A DNA stretch of 64,000 bases, taken from contig NZ_CP041730.1 of the NCBI RefSeq assembly GCF_007431345.1, positions 806,001-870,000 on the forward strand, written 5' to 3'. The notes below the pieces were generated by a model, which did not search any database, was not told where the DNA came from, and saw only the letters and a list, made by a program, of their open reading frames with translations. Origin of the DNA: Chitinimonas arctica. Its GTDB lineage: Bacteria > Pseudomonadota > Gammaproteobacteria > Burkholderiales > Chitinimonadaceae. This document shows, one piece after another, positions 50,898-59,395 of this stretch; the stretch's first letter is position 1, and each line of letters starts with the position of its first letter. A program made the position numbers and the translations under genes.

Positions 50898-51078
50898 GGA
50901 CGCACTGAAATATTGCGCGTACTCAAATCGCAGTTCACCACCCGGCAAAGCCGGGTGTTCACGGACTTTGATAAATCAACGATTCCCTCGCTGACTTATC
51001 CCACTCCCCCTTACCCGGGCGGCCCCGCCCTCGCCCTGCGAGGGAGCCTCGCTGACGCTCGTTGGCGAGTTAGATCAG
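50898..51078. repeat. Structured dispersed repeat, copy 1 (about 180 bp)
   Basis: It is about 80% identical to 62765-62930 in the same orientation. Both begin GGACxCACTGAAATATTGCG and share CACCCGGCAAAGCCGGGTG (stem 50939-50946/50950-50957), CCCTCGCTG, TTATCCCACTCCCCC and the second hairpin GCGAGGGAGCCTCGC. Copy 1 has about 15 extra bases (CCCGGGCGGCC region). It lies 42 bp upstream of the DUF4845 start, inside the lepB-rnc gene string. It may be a REP/MITE-like element. Confidence 0.8.
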
Positions 51079-51149
51079 TGTATCTCTACGTGATCCGCGC
51101 CATTCTAGGGAGACTCGCAAGTTTTGTGAACTTCCGATACGTCCCCGGA

Positions 51150-52121
51150 CTATTGGATACGTGTTCCGATGCGGCTGAAGTCGCCGAAATTCATCCAGAT
51201 CAGGAAGGCCCGTCCGGCCAGGTGGTCGTCCGGTACGAAGCCCCAGTAGCGGCCATCGTTGCTGTTGTCGCGATTGTCGCCCAGCATCAGGTATCGATTG
51301 GGCGGCACGGTGCAGGTAAAGCCGGTCTCGTCGTGCTGGCAATTTTCGCGCATGGGAAAATCCACCACGGAAGCGGGTTGCAGGGTGGGCGTGCCCGGCA
51401 CATTCAAGGTGTCGTGCGGCTTGTTGCCCAGGGTTTCGCGCATCCTGATCGCCTGCACGGTTTCTACGCCGGTGTCGGAATAAGGATAGTCGCCGACCGG
51501 AATGCTATCCACCTTGACGCCATTGATGGTCAGCAGCTTGTTGTGATACTCGACCTTGTCGCCCGGCAGGCCGATCACCCGCTTGATGAAATTGATCTTG
51601 GTATCCTGCGGATAGTGGAATACCACCACGTCGCCACGTTCCGGCTTGCCCATCGGAATGATAGGGATATTCAGGAAGGGAATCCGCACGCCATAGGCCG
51701 ACTTATTGATCAGGATGAAGTCGCCCACCACCAGGCCGGGCCGCATGGAACTGGACGGGATCTGCATCGGTTCGACCACGAAAGTCTTGCCCAGGCCGAT
51801 CAGGGCCAACACCAGGGCGTTGGAAAAGCCGAAGGCGGCCCAGTCGGGCAGGTTCCGTTCATTGCCCTTGGCCTTGTAGCCGCGCAGGCGGGCGATCAGC
51901 GCCAGCACGCTTGCCACCATCATCACGACGAAGAACAGATCGCTTGGGTTGGCGATCATGGAGAGCGCACCCCACGCCCCCACCAAAATCAGGAAGTAGC
52001 CCCATAAGGCACCTTCGTTCATCTGCTCGGCATCGTAGACCGGCGTGGCGTTTCGGCGAGCACGCCAAATCAGGATGGGCCCGAGAATCAGGGCGGCAAA
52101 GGCGAGCAAAGTCCATTTCAT
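51150..52121 (-). CDS. lepB: Signal peptidase I
   Basis: The 323-residue inner-membrane serine peptidase removes Sec/Tat signal peptides. It has N-terminal membrane segments (WTLLAFAALILGPILIW, YFLILVGAWGALSMIA, LFFVVMMVASVLALIA). The nucleophile Ser is in MQIPSSSMRPGL near residue 124, the general-base Lys in FIKRVIGLPGD near 180, and the C-terminal box GDNRDNSNDGRYWGFVP is intact. ATG 52119-52121 follows AAGGAA. Residues between the catalytic boxes (QHDETGFTCTVPPNRYL) contain the Cys pair known in LepB proteins. Confidence 0.95.
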   Translation of the reverse strand: MKWTLLAFAALILGPILIWRARRNATPVYDAEQMNEGALWGYFLILVGAWGALSMIANPSDLFFVVMMVASVLALIARLRGYKAKGNERNLPDWAAFGFSNALVLALIGLGKTFVVEPMQIPSSSMRPGLVVGDFILINKSAYGVRIPFLNIPIIPMGKPERGDVVVFHYPQDTKINFIKRVIGLPGDKVEYHNKLLTINGVKVDSIPVGDYPYSDTGVETVQAIRMRETLGNKPHDTLNVPGTPTLQPASVVDFPMRENCQHDETGFTCTVPPNRYLMLGDNRDNSNDGRYWGFVPDDHLAGRAFLIWMNFGDFSRIGTRIQ

Positions 52122-52207
52122 GCGGGCTTCCTTGGCTTTTCTAGTAGTTACGTGGAGCTTGCAGCCTAACGGGAACAAGGACCGCCAGGGATGCTGAAAA
52201 GACGAAA

Positions 52208-52240
52208 CGCGGTTTGATGCGTTCGAAACACCAAACCGCG
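52208..52240 (-). terminator. Terminator after lepA
   Basis: CGCGGTTTG (52232-52240 on the minus strand) pairs with CAAACCGCG (52208-52216). On the minus strand the hairpin is followed by TTTCGTCTTTT. It lies 8 bases past the lepA stop, separating it from lepB. Confidence 0.6.
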
Positions 52241-52248
52241 CGATTCAT

Positions 52249-54041
52249 TTACTTATCGCTTACCTGCAGGATGGCCAGGAAAGCCTCTTGCGGAATTTCG
52301 ACATTACCTACTTGTTTCATCCGTTTTTTACCAGCCTTTTGCTTGTCGAGCAGTTTGCGCTTACGCGAGATATCGCCGCCATAACACTTGGCCAGCACAT
52401 CCTTGCGTACCGCCTTGACCGTTTCGCGGGCGATGATCTGGGCGCCGATGGCTGCCTGGATGGCGATGTCGAACATTTGGCGCGGAATCAGCTCGCGCAT
52501 CTTCGAAACCAGCTCGCGACCGCGATAATGGCTGGTGGCACGGTGCACGATCAAGCTGAGGGCATCCACCCGTTCGCTATTGACCAGCACATCGAGCTTG
52601 ACCAGATCGTCGGCACGGAACTCCTTGAAGTCGTAATCGAGCGAAGCATAGCCACGCGATACCGACTTGAGGCGGTCGAAGAAGTCCATCACCACTTCGG
52701 CCATGGGCATGTCATAGGTCAGCATCACTTGCCGGCCCATGTATTGCATATTGCGTTGGTTGCCACGCTTGAGATTACACAGCGTCATGACCGCGCCGAC
52801 GTATTCCTGCGGCATCAGAATGGTGGCGGTGATGATGGGCTCGCGTATCTCCTCGATCTTGCCCAGGTCGGGCAGGCGCGACGGATTCTCGATTTCGATC
52901 AGATCCCCATCACGCATCAGGACCTGGTAGACCACGGTGGGTGCCGTGGTGATCAGGTCCATGTCGAATTCGCGTTCCAGACGTTCCTGCACGATCTCCA
53001 GATGCAGCAAGCCGAGGAAACCGCAACGGAAACCAAAACCCAGCGCTTGCGAGACTTCCGGCTCGAAATGCAGGGAGGCGTCGTTGAGCTTGAGCTTTTC
53101 GAGGGAGTCGCGCAGCGAATCGTAATCGTGCGATTCGACCGGGTAGAGCCCGGCGAAAACCTGCGACTTTACTTCCTTGAAGCCTGGCAGCGGCTCTTCG
53201 GCGGCCGGCTTGACCAGGGTAATGGTGTCGCCCACCTTGGCGGAGGCGATGTCCTTGATCCCGGCGATGATAAAGCCCACCTCCCCGGCACGCAGCGCAT
53301 CGCGCTGTACCGACTTGGGCGTGAACACGCCGACCTGTTCGCATAGATGCTGCGCCTTGGTGGACATGAACAGCAATTTGTCCTTGGGCTTGACCTGGCC
53401 ATCCACCACCCGGACAAGCATCACCACGCCGACATAGTTGTCGAACCAGGAATCGATGATCAGCGCCTTGAGCGGACCGTCGGGATTGCCGCCCGGCGCG
53501 GGGATCTTGGCAATCACGGCTTCGAGGATATCCTCGATGCCGATACCGTTCTTGGCCGAAGCACGCACCGCATCGGTCGCCTCGATACCGACGATATCCT
53601 CGATCTCGGCGATCACCCGGTCGGGCTCGGCTGCCGGCAAGTCGATCTTGTTCAGCACCGCGACCACTTCCACGCCTTGTTCCAACGCGGTATAGCAGTT
53701 CGCCACCGTCTGCGCTTCGACGCCTTGCGAGGCATCCACGACCAGCAGCGCGCCTTCGCAAGCGGCCAGGCTGCGGCTTACTTCGTAGCTGAAGTCGACG
53801 TGACCGGGGTATCGATCAGATTGAGGTTGTAGATCTGCCCGTCGCGCGCCTTGTAATGCAGCGCCGCGGTCTGGGCCTTGATGGTGATGCCGCGTTCCTT
53901 CTCGATATCCATCGAGTCAAGAACCTGCTCACTCATCTCGCGCAGCTCCAGGCCACCGCAGAACTGGATAAATCGGTCTGCCAGCGTGGATTTGCCGTGG
54001 TCGATATGGGCGATGATGGAGAAATTGCGGATGTGATTCAT
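52249..54041 (-). pseudogene. lepA: Elongation factor 4 (LepA), frameshifted in the GTPase G3 motif
   Basis: LepA is a ribosome-associated GTPase of about 597 residues. The 5' part (54041 down to about 53806) encodes NHIRNFSIIAHIDHGKSTLA and continues to NLIDTP. There the run of Cs at 53806-53809 is one base too short, so the expected GHVDF reads as VTSTSATK followed by a stop. The remaining 496 codons from about 53739 (DASQGVEAQTVANCYTALEQ) are intact to VEIPQEAFLAILQVSDK. Adding one base gives exactly 597 residues with all domains. The lesion removes the G3 motif DTPGH. It may be a homopolymer sequencing error, a real mutation or, less likely, programmed frameshifting. Confidence 0.9.
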
Positions 54042-54090
54042 AGACTTCGAGCCTTAGCGGCCGGGACACCAATCAAGGTAAGGCGGCATG

Positions 54091-54117
54091 AAAAATGGGC
54101 ACGTTGCTACGTGCCCA
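54091..54117 (-). terminator. Intrinsic terminator of the rpoE-rseAB-mucD operon
   Basis: On the minus strand, TGGGCACG (54110-54117) pairs with CGTGCCCA (54096-54103) across a 6-base loop, followed by TTTTT. It sits 20 bases past the glutaredoxin-like stop. Confidence 0.85.
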
Positions 54118-54136
54118 CGTTGAATTTCAAGTGATT

Positions 54137-54391
54137 TTACCGGATTCGGGCCAGATAAGCATCCAGCGCCATTCGATTGAGGTGATAGAAGCAGATGATC
54201 TCGTCCTGATCGCCCGTCAGGACAGGCACCATCCGGTCATATTTCTCTTCGGCGGCGTCGCTATCGTCGATATCGAACCAGACGATATCGAGATGCAGAT
54301 CCGGCGCCAGCAGACGCAATTCCTCCCGCATCTGCTGGCACAACCCGCAATATTCACGCCCGTAGAGGGTGAGCAGTGCGAGTTCAGTCAC
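54137..54391 (-). CDS. Glutaredoxin-like (DUF836) protein
   Basis: The 84-residue protein has a thioredoxin fold opening, LALLTLYGREYCGLCQQMRE, with the redox motif CGLC, then LHLDIVWFDIDDSD and VPVLTG. These small glutaredoxin-like proteins (YruB/DUF836) are presumed thiol-disulphide or reductase partners in the cytoplasm. The gene overlaps the mucD stop by 8 bp and is the last gene before the terminator. Confidence 0.85.
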   Translation of the reverse strand: MTELALLTLYGREYCGLCQQMREELRLLAPDLHLDIVWFDIDDSDAAEEKYDRMVPVLTGDQDEIICFYHLNRMALDAYLARIR

Positions 54392-55895
54392 TGGATTTCT
54401 CGGACTTGTCGCCCAGCTTCAGGCTGACGAACATGGCCGCTTCGCCGCGACGGATCCGCAATGCCACCGAACTACCCGCCTTGGCGGCGGACAGCACACC
54501 GTCCAGGTGCGCCAGGGACTTCACGTCTTCCCCGGCGATACCCACGATCACATCGCCTGGCTGGATACCGGCCCGCGCCGCGGGGCCATTGACGTCGACA
54601 ACCTGCAGCCCGAATTTCAGGCCCAGTTGCCGCAGCAGGCGCGGATCGGCTTCGCGCACGGCCAAACCGGATTTGGCGCCCGCCTCGCTCTTCCTGTCGG
54701 CTTTCCGCTCACGTTGCGCGGAACGTCCGTCAGCGGCCTGCTCAAGCTCGACTACCGTTACGGTCAGGGTCTTGGCAGCCTTGTCGCGCCAGATCTCGAC
54801 CGGCACGCTGGCGCCGGGCTTGGTCGCACCCACGGTGCGCTGCAGGTCGGCCCCGTCGCCGATCTCGACACCGTTGAACTTGAGGATCACGTCACCCGCC
54901 TTGATACCGGCTTTACCCGCGGGGGCATCCGCCTCGACATTGTTGATCAGCGCGCCTTTGCCGGATTTCAATCCGAAATCGCGCGCCAGGTCATCGGTCA
55001 GGGGCTGGATGGTCACGCCCATGCGGCCGCGCGTTACCTTGCCATGGCTTTTGAGCTGGTTGACGATCTGCATGGCGGTATCGATGGGAATCGCGAAGGA
55101 CAAGCCCATATAGCCGCCGGAACGGCTGAATATCTGCGAATTGATGCCGACCACTTCGCCGCGCACATTGAACAGCGGGCCACCCGAATTGCCCGGGTTT
55201 ACCGCGGCATCGGTCTGGATAAAGGGAACGAAGTTCTCGTCTGGCAGGTTACGGCCCTTGCCGCTGACGATACCGGCAGTGACCGAGTTATCCAGGCCGA
55301 AAGGCGAGCCGATTGCCACCACCCATTCACCGACCTTGAGTTTTTCGCTGGACCCCAGGTCCACCACGGGCAAACCCTTGGCTTCGATCTTCAGCACCGC
55401 CACATCGGTACGGGCATCCGCGCCGATGACCTTGGCCTTGAACTCGCGCTTGTCGATCAGCTTGACGGTAATCTCGTCGGCGTTGGCCACCACGTGGGCA
55501 TTGGTCAGGACATAGCCATCGGCATCGAAGATAAAGCCGGAGCCCAGCGATTTGGCTGTTTCGTCACGCTGCGGCCCAGGCCGTTGCTGCTGTCCGCCGG
55601 GCGGTACGGGGAGGCCGAAGCGACGGAAGAATTCGAACGGATCGTCTTCGCCGAATTCGGGCATCTGGTTGCGGTTGGCCCGTATGGTCTGGGTAGTGCT
55701 GATATTGACGACAGCACGCCCTTCCCTGTCGACCAGGGCGCTGAAGTCCGGCAGGCCGGCAACCAGGGGCGCGGCGGTGGCGGCCACCGCCGGCGCCAGG
55801 GCAGCTACCTTGGAGGGCGTTTCCACGGCGGCGGCTTCGGTACAGGCGGTTAAACCGCAAGCAAATAACAAAGCGGTCAACAGGCTGTGTTTCAT
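54384..55895 (-). CDS. mucD: DegP/MucD-family periplasmic serine protease
   Basis: The 503-residue protein has a lipoprotein-like signal (LLFACGLTAC) and an HtrA trypsin-like domain. The catalytic triad is His in TNAHVVAN (near 132), Asp in ARTDVAVL (near 161) and Ser in GNSGGPL (near 236). Two PDZ domains follow at about 285-370 and 405-490. ATG 55893-55895 follows AAGGATAG. It degrades or refolds misfolded envelope proteins. The location after rpoE-rseA-rseB identifies it as MucD-like. Confidence 0.94.
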   Translation of the reverse strand: MKHSLLTALLFACGLTACTEAAAVETPSKVAALAPAVAATAAPLVAGLPDFSALVDREGRAVVNISTTQTIRANRNQMPEFGEDDPFEFFRRFGLPVPPGGQQQRPGPQRDETAKSLGSGFIFDADGYVLTNAHVVANADEITVKLIDKREFKAKVIGADARTDVAVLKIEAKGLPVVDLGSSEKLKVGEWVVAIGSPFGLDNSVTAGIVSGKGRNLPDENFVPFIQTDAAVNPGNSGGPLFNVRGEVVGINSQIFSRSGGYMGLSFAIPIDTAMQIVNQLKSHGKVTRGRMGVTIQPLTDDLARDFGLKSGKGALINNVEADAPAGKAGIKAGDVILKFNGVEIGDGADLQRTVGATKPGASVPVEIWRDKAAKTLTVTVVELEQAADGRSAQRERKADRKSEAGAKSGLAVREADPRLLRQLGLKFGLQVVDVNGPAARAGIQPGDVIVGIAGEDVKSLAHLDGVLSAAKAGSSVALRIRRGEAAMFVSLKLGDKSEKSSD

Positions 55896-56067
55896 ACAAG
55901 CTATCCTTTTTTTAGTTGACGGAGAAAGGGGAGACGCAATCGCGGCCACCACAATAGCGGCCGCTTGAGTTCGCTATTTCGAGCACGCCCCGACACATGA
56001 GTTCCCTTAGGGACCTCACCTGCGACGGACATGCCGAAAGCGCCGACCAACGGTTCATTTCAACGAA

Positions 56068-57042
56068 CTATCGGGGCGAAAAAGCCAGGGAGAACAGCTG
56101 GACGGTGCGCAAGGGCACTTCTCCCAGGGCCGTGATACGCCACCCATCGGCCTGGCGCGAGAAGAAGTTGAAGTTGCTCTTGCCCTGCGTCAGCGGCAGG
56201 CTGACCGGACCATTGCCGGCCGGCTCGATAAAGACCGAGACCGTCGCCATGCCATCGCTGTAGAGATAATGCAGCACGGGCAGCTGTTTGCCGGGCAACT
56301 GGCTGCGCGTTTCCTTGATCAGCCTAAAACCGCTGGGGAGATTGACGGTGTCGAATTGCGCCATTGCGACGGCCGGCGCCAGACCGGCGGAGGGACGCGG
56401 TGGATCGGCCGGCAGGGCGCGCGACGCCAATACCGACTTCAGCAAGCGCTTTTCGATCTGGCCGCCGATATCGAGCTGGGTAAAGGAAAAATGCTCCAGC
56501 ACTTCACCGTGTTCCGGCCCGTACATGGTGCTCTTCAGCATCAGGCCGGAGTTCGGTTCCACGCACAGCTTATGTGGATGGCGCAGCCTATCCTTGGGCT
56601 CCAACAGGATGGACTGACAGTCATGGCCAGCTACCCGTTCGATATTCAGGCGCTTGAAATTGTAGTTATTCAATACGTCGACGGCTTGGTCGGGGATGAC
56701 GCCAGGAAAGAATTTGTTGGCGGCACGCCTGTCCAGGGTAAACGGCTTTAGATCAGGCACATAGCCGACGATCTGGTCGTTGTTGCGCACGAACTCTCGC
56801 GGCAGGCCATCCAGCGACTCGCGCCTTTCCTGCTCGCCGGCCGCATCGAATTGATGCACCAGCCGGAAAGTCTCCATCACATCGGCGTGCTGATAAAAAT
56901 ACACGCCGCTGTAATTGAGCGACCTGGCAGCCACGCCCATTTTCTTCAGCAGATTCGCCGACTCATTGGTCGTCATCAAATCCGCGGCATGCGCCGAAGC
57001 AGCCAGCAGCAGCAGGCCGCACAAGCCCGATCGCAGTCTCAT
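56068..57042 (-). CDS. rseB: Sigma-E regulatory protein RseB
   Basis: The 324-residue periplasmic protein (MucB) starts with a signal peptide, MRLRSGLCGLLLLAASAHA. The N-terminal LolA-like domain (NLLKKMGVAARSLNYSGVYF) and the C-terminal domain (LIKETRSQLPGKQLPVLHYL) bind RseA and detect mislocalised lipoproteins or LPS. ATG 57040-57042 was chosen because it starts the signal peptide; the longer frame to 57102 overlaps rseA. It lies in the order rpoE-rseA-rseB-mucD. Confidence 0.92.
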   Translation of the reverse strand: MRLRSGLCGLLLLAASAHAADLMTTNESANLLKKMGVAARSLNYSGVYFYQHADVMETFRLVHQFDAAGEQERRESLDGLPREFVRNNDQIVGYVPDLKPFTLDRRAANKFFPGVIPDQAVDVLNNYNFKRLNIERVAGHDCQSILLEPKDRLRHPHKLCVEPNSGLMLKSTMYGPEHGEVLEHFSFTQLDIGGQIEKRLLKSVLASRALPADPPRPSAGLAPAVAMAQFDTVNLPSGFRLIKETRSQLPGKQLPVLHYLYSDGMATVSVFIEPAGNGPVSLPLTQGKSNFNFFSRQADGWRITALGEVPLRTVQLFSLAFSPR

Positions 57043-57082
57043 GGCAGGCCTTACGCGTCGCACGGCGGTAGCGGCACGAATA

Positions 57083-57628
57083 TCAATGGCGCGCGGTGCC
57101 ACGTTCAGCCTCCGCCCCGGTCAGGACGACTGCACGATGGTTGAAGCCAGGGTTGCCCAGCAAGGCCTGATGCGCGACCAGGTACGGATTGACCTCATCG
57201 ACCGCCGGCTTGATGGCCTGGTTGGCGGCGAACTGCGCCTGCGGCGCGGCGACGACACCCGTCCCATTGCCCACATACCAGGCAGTGGCACTGACCAGGG
57301 CAACGGAGGCTGCCATGGAAAAGGCAACCCAGCGTTTATGGGGCCGCATATGGAACATGGAGGCACCCTGCCGAACCACGTCTCGTCGGATCGCGCTCTG
57401 CTTCATTGCATTAGGCGCCAAGATCGTCGGTTCGGCTTCCAGCCGGGCCGAGAAATTGGCAAGGAAGTTGTCGGAAAGGACTGGCCGACCATGCATCGCG
57501 TCGCCAATCAAGTGGTATTCGTGCCAAGACTCCGCGCAGGCGTCGTCTTCGTCGATAGAAGCGATCAGCTCCGCAAGCTCATGGTCATCCCACTCGCCGT
57601 CCATCAATGCCGAGAGTTTTTCCTGCAT
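57083..57628 (-). CDS. rseA: Anti-sigma-E factor RseA
   Basis: The 181-residue single-pass membrane protein has an N-terminal anti-sigma domain (MQEKLSALMDGEWDDHELAE), one membrane helix (WVAFSMAASVALVSATAWYV, about 122-141) and a periplasmic tail that binds RseB and is cleaved by DegS-like and RseP-like proteases. ATG 57626-57628 was chosen; a GTG three codons upstream is also open. It is between rpoE and rseB. Confidence 0.92.
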   Translation of the reverse strand: MQEKLSALMDGEWDDHELAELIASIDEDDACAESWHEYHLIGDAMHGRPVLSDNFLANFSARLEAEPTILAPNAMKQSAIRRDVVRQGASMFHMRPHKRWVAFSMAASVALVSATAWYVGNGTGVVAAPQAQFAANQAIKPAVDEVNPYLVAHQALLGNPGFNHRAVVLTGAEAERGTARH

Positions 57629-57656
57629 GTTCAGCACCCATCTGCCCTGTAGGTTT

Positions 57657-58262
57657 TTACCAACGCCGGTCTTTGCCAGCTGATTCGATCATCGGCCGTA
57701 GCCGTGTCGCAATCGCTTCACGTGCCCGAAAAATCCGCGAACGCACTGTCCCGATCGGACAATTCATCATCGCGGCGATATCTTCATACGATAGGCCATC
57801 CATCTCACGCAGCGTTATCGCGGTACGTAACTCTTCAGGCAACGCATCTACCGCTTGGTTCACCGTCCTGACGATTTGCCGGTTCATCAACTCGGTTTCC
57901 GGCGTATTCATATCCGGCAACTGCGATGCGGTATCGAGGGTATCACCATCTTCATCTTCGTACTCGGTCGACAGCAAGGGCCGACGTTTGAGCGAAGCAA
58001 GATAGTTCTTCGCGGTGTTGATCGCGATACGGTACAGCCAAGTGTAGAACGCGCTTTCGCCACGGAAAGCCGGCAGCGCGCGGTAGGCCTTGATAAAGGC
58101 TTCCTGCGTCACGTCTTCGATCTCGGCCTGGTCGCGTATCATGCGACTCAACAAGCGTCCGACCTTGCGATGGTACTTGGCTACGAGCAGCTCGAACGCC
58201 TTCTTGTCGCCGCTCTGCACGCGCAGTACCAATTCGTGGTCGATGTCCCGCTCACTCGACAT
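57657..58262 (-). CDS. rpoE: Envelope-stress sigma factor RpoE
   Basis: The 201-residue ECF sigma factor begins MSSERDIDHELVLRVQSGDK. Region 2 has LSRMIRDQAEIEDVTQEAFI and region 4 has LREMDGLSYEDIAAMMNCPI, then GTVRSRIFRAREAI. This length is normal for RpoE (about 191-199). The same frame is open for 58 more codons to ATG 58436, with AAAGG before it and a sigma-E-like promoter 44-71 bp upstream. A longer N-terminal form or a translated leader is therefore possible. It is the first gene of the rseA-rseB-mucD operon. Confidence 0.93.
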   Translation of the reverse strand: MSSERDIDHELVLRVQSGDKKAFELLVAKYHRKVGRLLSRMIRDQAEIEDVTQEAFIKAYRALPAFRGESAFYTWLYRIAINTAKNYLASLKRRPLLSTEYEDEDGDTLDTASQLPDMNTPETELMNRQIVRTVNQAVDALPEELRTAITLREMDGLSYEDIAAMMNCPIGTVRSRIFRAREAIATRLRPMIESAGKDRRW

Positions 58263-58479
58263 AGCTACTGTTTTCCCCTGGCTATTGGCGACCACCTGCG
58301 GCATTGCCGCCTCAACCGGGGACACATGCGGGCGGGCCGGGATTTTTTCACGGGTCCGTGCCGTTGCGCGCGTTTTTGTTCGCTCGGCCCCCCAGGCATC
58401 AAGCAAGTCTACGGGCTGAAGTGTAATGGATTCCATCTGAAGTGGGCCTTTCCGCTCTCTTCCCTTGCGGGTAACAGGT

Positions 58480-58507
58480 CAAAGACCGGCCGGTTTCAGG
58501 AAAGTTC
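58480..58507 (-). promoter_or_regulatory. Sigma-E-type promoter of rpoE
   Basis: On the minus strand, -35 GAACTT (58502-58507) is separated by 16 bp from -10 TCTTTG (58480-58485), close to the GAACTT-N16-TCnnA pattern of sigma-E promoters. It implies positive autoregulation of the rpoE operon. Confidence 0.6.
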
Positions 58508-58700
58508 AAACTATTTTTGGTCCAACTGAAAATTTATCCCGCGCGCCGCAGCGCCGGCATCGCCAAACGCCACTCGCTCCCTCTCCTGGCCCGGTGCATC
58601 CCGGGGTCTCGCCCTTCGCGCCGGTGCTTGACCGAGCCGGGCGCGGCGATGGTGGTGGCGTCCACAACTCGATCCGCAAGGCGGCCCAGGCCGGGAAAGG

Positions 58701-59105
58701 CTACTGTTTTTCCTCCGGATAAATAACCGAATTCCCCTTCGGTTTCATCCAGATGTCTTCTTCGCTTAAATTCGTCTCGACGAACTCGATCGGCGCGCCG
58801 CTATTTTCGTCAATGATGGCTGCCACTCTAAATCCTTCAAATGGACAGTATGGTCCCAGCACGACATTTTTCCCATTTATCGCCTCGTCCAGGTTGCTCA
58901 CCTTGAACGCGACATGGGGAACCGTTTTCAGTATCAGGTGCAAAGGGCAATCGTCATCAAAGCGATGATATTGCACACGAAATTCACTGTCCTCGCCGCC
59001 CGATGTGTACATTTTGAATGTTGGGCTATATCTTTCGCCCTCCCTTTTTTGAGTGGTAGGGATACCGAGGTGGTGATATTCATAAGTTACCGTCTTGGTA
59101 TTCAT
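58701..59105 (-). CDS. VOC-family (glyoxalase/dioxygenase-like) protein
   Basis: The 134-residue protein has the vicinal-oxygen-chelate pattern: metal-ligand-type His in YEYHHLGIP, His in TVPHVAFKVSNLDEAI and Glu in GAPIEFVE. AGGACG upstream of ATG 59103-59105 is the ribosome-binding site. It is a single-domain half and would dimerise. The substrate is unknown. Composition is less GC-rich than the flanking genes (many Asn, Ile and Tyr codons ending in A or T), and it interrupts the common rpoE-nadB neighbourhood. Confidence 0.75.
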   Translation of the reverse strand: MNTKTVTYEYHHLGIPTTQKREGERYSPTFKMYTSGGEDSEFRVQYHRFDDDCPLHLILKTVPHVAFKVSNLDEAINGKNVVLGPYCPFEGFRVAAIIDENSGAPIEFVETNLSEEDIWMKPKGNSVIYPEEKQ

Positions 59106-59395
59106 GAATCGTCCTGTTCAGGGTGAGAAATGCGATGTTGTCCGGATCGACGGCAATGCCGAAAACGGCAAGCCGAGGGCTTGCCGTTCGTAAAAACAAA
59201 CACCTTGGTCATTCTAAGCATGTACTGATGCAAGATTTTTCGGGAATGCACGGATCTTTTGCAATTTTCCCCAGGATCCCTGGGACGATGCCCTCGGCAC
59301 CGTACGGCGCACCTACGCACGCATGATAACCATTCGCACTGATCCGGGGCCGCCCTTGGTATAGTAGGCGGCACCCGTCCCCTAGATCCTTTCCC

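Noticed and set aside
50913..52007. Plus-strand frame across the repeat and lepB
   Set aside because: Antisense shadow of lepB; no ribosome-binding site.
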